Assembly (NCBI GenBank): GCA_903934155.1
Contig: CAIZMS010000402.1
Span: 1 to 5,764 of the forward strand
From: an uncultured bacterium
GTDB taxonomy: Bacteria > Verrucomicrobiota > Kiritimatiellia > CAIKKV01 > CAITUY01
DNA: 5,764 nt
Direction: 5' to 3'
Part shown: positions 3,281-5,764 of the stretch, piece after piece
How positions within the stretch are numbered: the stretch's first letter is position 1
How the letters are laid out: each line of letters opens with the position of its first letter
Position numbers and translations under genes: made by a program
The notes under the pieces: model-generated
Told to the model about the DNA's origin: nothing
The model's input: the letters and a program-made list of their open reading frames with translations, nothing else
Database searches by the model: none

Positions 3281-5764
3281 ATGAAGACGACAAAAATGCG
3301 CGGGGGTTTTGGAATGATGGCGGGCATGATCATGGCCGTTTTGGCCATGGCAAGTGGAGTGGCGCAGGCACAGGGCAGTGCCGCCTGGAAGCAGAGTGTC
3401 ACTAACGGTAACTGGTCGCTGGGGAGCAATTGGGAGGGCGGTAGTGCCGCGACAGGCACGACCGGGATTGCGACGTTTACTAATGCCCCCGGCGTCAACC
3501 ACGCGGTAACCAATGATTCCTCGCCATGGACGATCAACGGAATGGTCTTCAGTAATTCGGGGGCCTTTGGTTGGACAATTACCAGCGGCACGTTGAGTCT
3601 GGCAGGCGCGACCCCGACCATTACGGTCAACAACACAGGCACCGGCCAAGCGATCCTATCGTCCGCACTTTCCGGGACCGCCGGCCTCATCAAGGACGGC
3701 GCTGGTTGGGTGAACCTCGGCACATCCTTTGGTGGCAACCTCACCAGTGGCGGCACCTCAAATTTAGTGGGTGGCGTGATCATTAAAGCTGGTACGTTGG
3801 GATTGGTCGGCCAGATCGGAAGCGGGAATATTACCATCGGCGATACCGCTGGCGGCAGCACGGCCGCTGCAACCTTAAATATGGTTGGTCTCGGAACCAG
3901 CGCTGTCCTCCCCGCCTACCCTAACGCTATCGTGCTCGGGGCCACATCCGGGCTTTTGACGATAAATGCAACGACCTCTGGCGGGTTAACGCTCTCGGGT
4001 GGGGTAACCGGCGCGAATAATTTGCGCATCGAAGAAAACAACACAGGTTCTGGTTCGATTACGTTCTCTACCGCAAGCCTGAATAACACCGGCGCCATCA
4101 CCAATGCGGGCACCGGTGCAGCAGGAACCACCGTGACCATCAGCTCAGTAATTGGTGGTAATGTCACTGGGTTGACCCAGAGCGGCATCAACAAGCTGGC
4201 CCTCTCCGGCGCGAGCCCAGCCTTCATCGGTGACACCACGCTGACTACCGGAACCCTGAACCTGCAAAACATCAACTCGCTGCAAAGCAGCGTGCTCAAT
4301 ATGAACGGGGGCTCGGTCACCTTCGGAACCAGTGCGACCGTGGGGCTTACATCGGTTGCGCTCGGCGGCTTGTCCGGTTCGGTTAACATCAACCTCAACA
4401 ATTTCCTCACGGTTCCGACCGCCGTCAATCTGACCCTCGGCAACAGCAATGCCTCCTATGCTGGCAACACGCTCAACCCGACCTATTCCGGTATCTTGAG
4501 CAGTGCCAATGGCGCGGCCAGTCTCACGAAAGTGGGTTCAAATACCCAGACGCTCACCGGCGCGAGCACCTACATGGGCCCGACCGCGGTCAACGGCGGC
4601 ATGCTCGACCTCGGCGGCAGCACAGCCAACGGCTCGCTGGCCTCCACCAACCTCAACCTCGGCGGTGGCACATTAAGCTACACCCGCACCGGCGGTACGA
4701 CACAGGCCTTCTCCAACACCACCGCAACAGTGAGTTTTTCCTCGATCAGGGCGGCGGACGGTGCCACCCTAAAGCTAGGCACCCTCGCGAGCAGTGGCGG
4801 CACGGTTGATATCGGCACCAACGGCACCATCACGACCTCGACCGGCAACAATCCGAACGGCTTCATCGGCAGTTGGGCCACCTTTAACAATGGTGCCACT
4901 TGGGCGGTGGCGAATGGCGTTGACAATGCCATTACCGGTCTCTCAGACGCGACCTACACCAATACTTCTTCTGCCGGCACCACGGCCGGCAATTATTTAA
5001 ACGCCAACATCGACGTGAACAGCAGCCCCGTCTTGGATGGCGTGATCACGCCGTACGGTCTGCGCTTCAATACGGCGGGTGCCTATACCGTGACGCTGGC
5101 GACCGGCACCAACACCCTCACCTGGGGCGGCATCCTTGTCACCCCCACCGTCGGTGCCAATCTTTCCACCATCACCGGGGGCACACTGAATGGCGCCGCC
5201 AGCGCGTTCCTGAACGTCGTCCAGAACAACACCGTGGGCGGCCTTACGATCGGCTCGATCATTGCCGACAACACCACCGCCACCGGACTAGCCAAGACCG
5301 GTGCGGGCCTGCTCACCCTCACCGGTACGAACGTCTACACCGGGGCGACGATGATCGAGGGAACCCTGACCATCGGCGGGGCGGGCCGGTTGGGCACCAA
5401 CGGCACCTATGCCGCCAGCATCACCAACAACGGCGCGCTCGTCTATAGCAGCTCCGCCGCCCAGTCGCTCTCGGGCATCATTTCCGGCACCGGCTCGGTG
5501 ACGAAAGACACATCCTCGTCGAGCACACTGACCCTCTCCGGTGCCAACACCTTCACGGGTGGCTTGTTCGTCAAGGCCGGCACGGTCGTACTGGGTACTT
5601 CGGCAACTTCGGGTGGGGCCGGTTCCATTACCATCGGTGCTGTCGGCAGCGCAGACGCAACCTTGAGTGTGGGCGGGAATTTAACCTTGGCTAACGCGAT
5701 CATACTCGGAGACAGTTCAGGGATCATGCTTATAACTCAAGGCAGCGCCAACTCCTCAGTTATA
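3281..5764 (+). CDS. Large secreted autotransporter-associated beta-strand repeat protein (5' part, runs off the window)
   Basis: The frame from ATG 3281 stays open for 828 codons to the window edge, so the C-terminus is missing. Residues 1-30 form a signal peptide: positive n-region MKTTKMR, hydrophobic core GMMAGMIMAVLAMASGV, and an AQA cleavage site before QGS. The mature start (AAWKQSV..GNWSLGSNWEGG, then ATFTNAPG and INGMVFSN) has the Trp-rich opening common in this family. The rest is rich in Gly, Thr, Ser, Asn and Ala with alternating strands, as in a right-handed parallel beta-helix. Five repeats of the autotransporter-associated beta-strand type occur near residues 136-177, 298-330, 415-446, 670-700 and 740-772 (best example LAKTGAGLLTLTGTNVYTG). 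A region without the repeat (about 480-665) reads like a conserved insert of such proteins. No Cys is visible after the signal. The protein is probably exported and cell-surface or secreted, as a passenger, adhesin or scaffold. Whether it ends in an autotransporter barrel, a PEP-CTERM or another anchor cannot be seen. It is divergent from the two-component operon. Confidence 0.9.
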   Translation, partial: MKTTKMRGGFGMMAGMIMAVLAMASGVAQAQGSAAWKQSVTNGNWSLGSNWEGGSAATGTTGIATFTNAPGVNHAVTNDSSPWTINGMVFSNSGAFGWTITSGTLSLAGATPTITVNNTGTGQAILSSALSGTAGLIKDGAGWVNLGTSFGGNLTSGGTSNLVGGVIIKAGTLGLVGQIGSGNITIGDTAGGSTAAATLNMVGLGTSAVLPAYPNAIVLGATSGLLTINATTSGGLTLSGGVTGANNLRIEENNTGSGSITFSTASLNNTGAITNAGTGAAGTTVTISSVIGGNVTGLTQSGINKLALSGASPAFIGDTTLTTGTLNLQNINSLQSSVLNMNGGSVTFGTSATVGLTSVALGGLSGSVNINLNNFLTVPTAVNLTLGNSNASYAGNTLNPTYSGILSSANGAASLTKVGSNTQTLTGASTYMGPTAVNGGMLDLGGSTANGSLASTNLNLGGGTLSYTRTGGTTQAFSNTTATVSFSSIRAADGATLKLGTLASSGGTVDIGTNGTITTSTGNNPNGFIGSWATFNNGATWAVANGVDNAITGLSDATYTNTSSAGTTAGNYLNANIDVNSSPVLDGVITPYGLRFNTAGAYTVTLATGTNTLTWGGILVTPTVGANLSTITGGTLNGAASAFLNVVQNNTVGGLTIGSIIADNTTATGLAKTGAGLLTLTGTNVYTGATMIEGTLTIGGAGRLGTNGTYAASITNNGALVYSSSAAQSLSGIISGTGSVTKDTSSSSTLTLSGANTFTGGLFVKAGTVVLGTSATSGGAGSITIGAVGSADATLSVGGNLTLANAIILGDSSGIMLITQGSANSSVI
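3686..3811 (+). repeat. Autotransporter-associated beta-strand repeat 1
   Basis: Residues about 136-177 read LIKDGAGWVNLGTSF, a longer loop, then VIIKAGTLGLVG. The pattern 'L.K.G.G...L' followed by '...I.AGTL.L.G' marks the repeat. This copy has an enlarged loop (GGNLTSGGTSNLVGG) between its halves. It is followed by a module that recurs after repeat 5. Confidence 0.65.
4172..4270 (+). repeat. Autotransporter-associated beta-strand repeat 2
   Basis: Residues about 298-330 read LTQSGINKLALSGASPAFIG then TTLTTGTLNLQN. The usual K.G turn is replaced by QSG, but the LxLSGAS..F.G..TL..GTL.L core is kept. Confidence 0.7.
4523..4618 (+). repeat. Autotransporter-associated beta-strand repeat 3
   Basis: Residues about 415-446 read LTKVGSNTQTLTGASTYMG then PTAVNGGMLDLGG. 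This is a good match to 'L.K.G....TLTG.ntY.G.T.v.gG.L.l'. Confidence 0.8.
5288..5380 (+). repeat. Autotransporter-associated beta-strand repeat 4
   Basis: Residues about 670-700 read LAKTGAGLLTLTGTNVYTG then ATMIEGTLTIGG. It is the closest of the five to the family pattern. Confidence 0.88.
5498..5596 (+). repeat. Autotransporter-associated beta-strand repeat 5
   Basis: Residues about 740-772 read VTKDTSSSSTLTLSGANTFTG then GLFVKAGTVVLG. The first turn carries a serine run (DTSSSS) in place of the usual G-G turn. It is followed by a module resembling the one after repeat 1. Confidence 0.82.

Noticed and set aside
3116..3649. A 177-codon minus-strand frame that would extend the kinase operon upstream
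   Set aside because: It covers the divergent promoter region and the start of the surface-protein gene, and its translation has no recognisable motif. The clear signal peptide and ribosome site on the plus strand argue against it.
3277..5727. Several open frames on the minus strand opposite the surface-protein gene (3277-3861, 3916-4449, 4678-4932, 5083-5322, 5443-5727)
   Set aside because: Their translations are Pro/Val/Ala-rich mirror images of the Gly/Thr/Asn codons on the plus strand. The plus-strand frame is continuous for 828 codons with a signal peptide and family repeats.

Overview
The window looks like a piece of a GC-rich Gram-negative genome from the Planctomycetes-Verrucomicrobia-Chlamydiae group (Verrucomicrobiota, Kiritimatiellota or Lentisphaerota). 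The evidence is the combination of a secreted protein built from autotransporter-associated beta-strand repeats and a histidine kinase whose extracytoplasmic part is made of discoidin-like beta-sandwich domains. Both are typical of that group. The placement is by recognition of protein style, not by any search.

Layout: 1-180 (+) is the 3' end of a gene whose product ends in a PDZ domain. 181-480 is a convergent gap without a convincing gene; it holds a run of nine G and a GC-rich set of inverted repeats just downstream of the response regulator. 481-1149 (-) is a NarL/FixJ-type response regulator and 1146-3119 (-) a membrane histidine kinase. Their reading frames overlap by four bases (ATGA), so they form one operon with the kinase first. 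3120-3280 is a divergent promoter region with a 24-bp imperfect palindrome. 3281-5764 (+) is a very long open frame that runs off the right edge of the window without a stop: a secreted Gly/Thr/Ser/Asn-rich surface protein, 828 residues of which are visible. It carries a signal peptide and five recognisable autotransporter-associated beta-strand repeats.

Working model (inference): the kinase senses an extracellular ligand, possibly a glycan or cell-surface polymer, through its discoidin-like domains. It phosphorylates the response regulator, which may act at the palindrome between the two divergent units and so control the large surface protein. The palindrome lies where a class II activator would sit relative to a candidate -10 box that has no good -35 partner. 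No mobile element, CRISPR array, tRNA or rRNA was seen. The most distinctive content is the discoidin-sensor kinase/regulator pair facing a giant repeat protein; I would not call it a proven new system.
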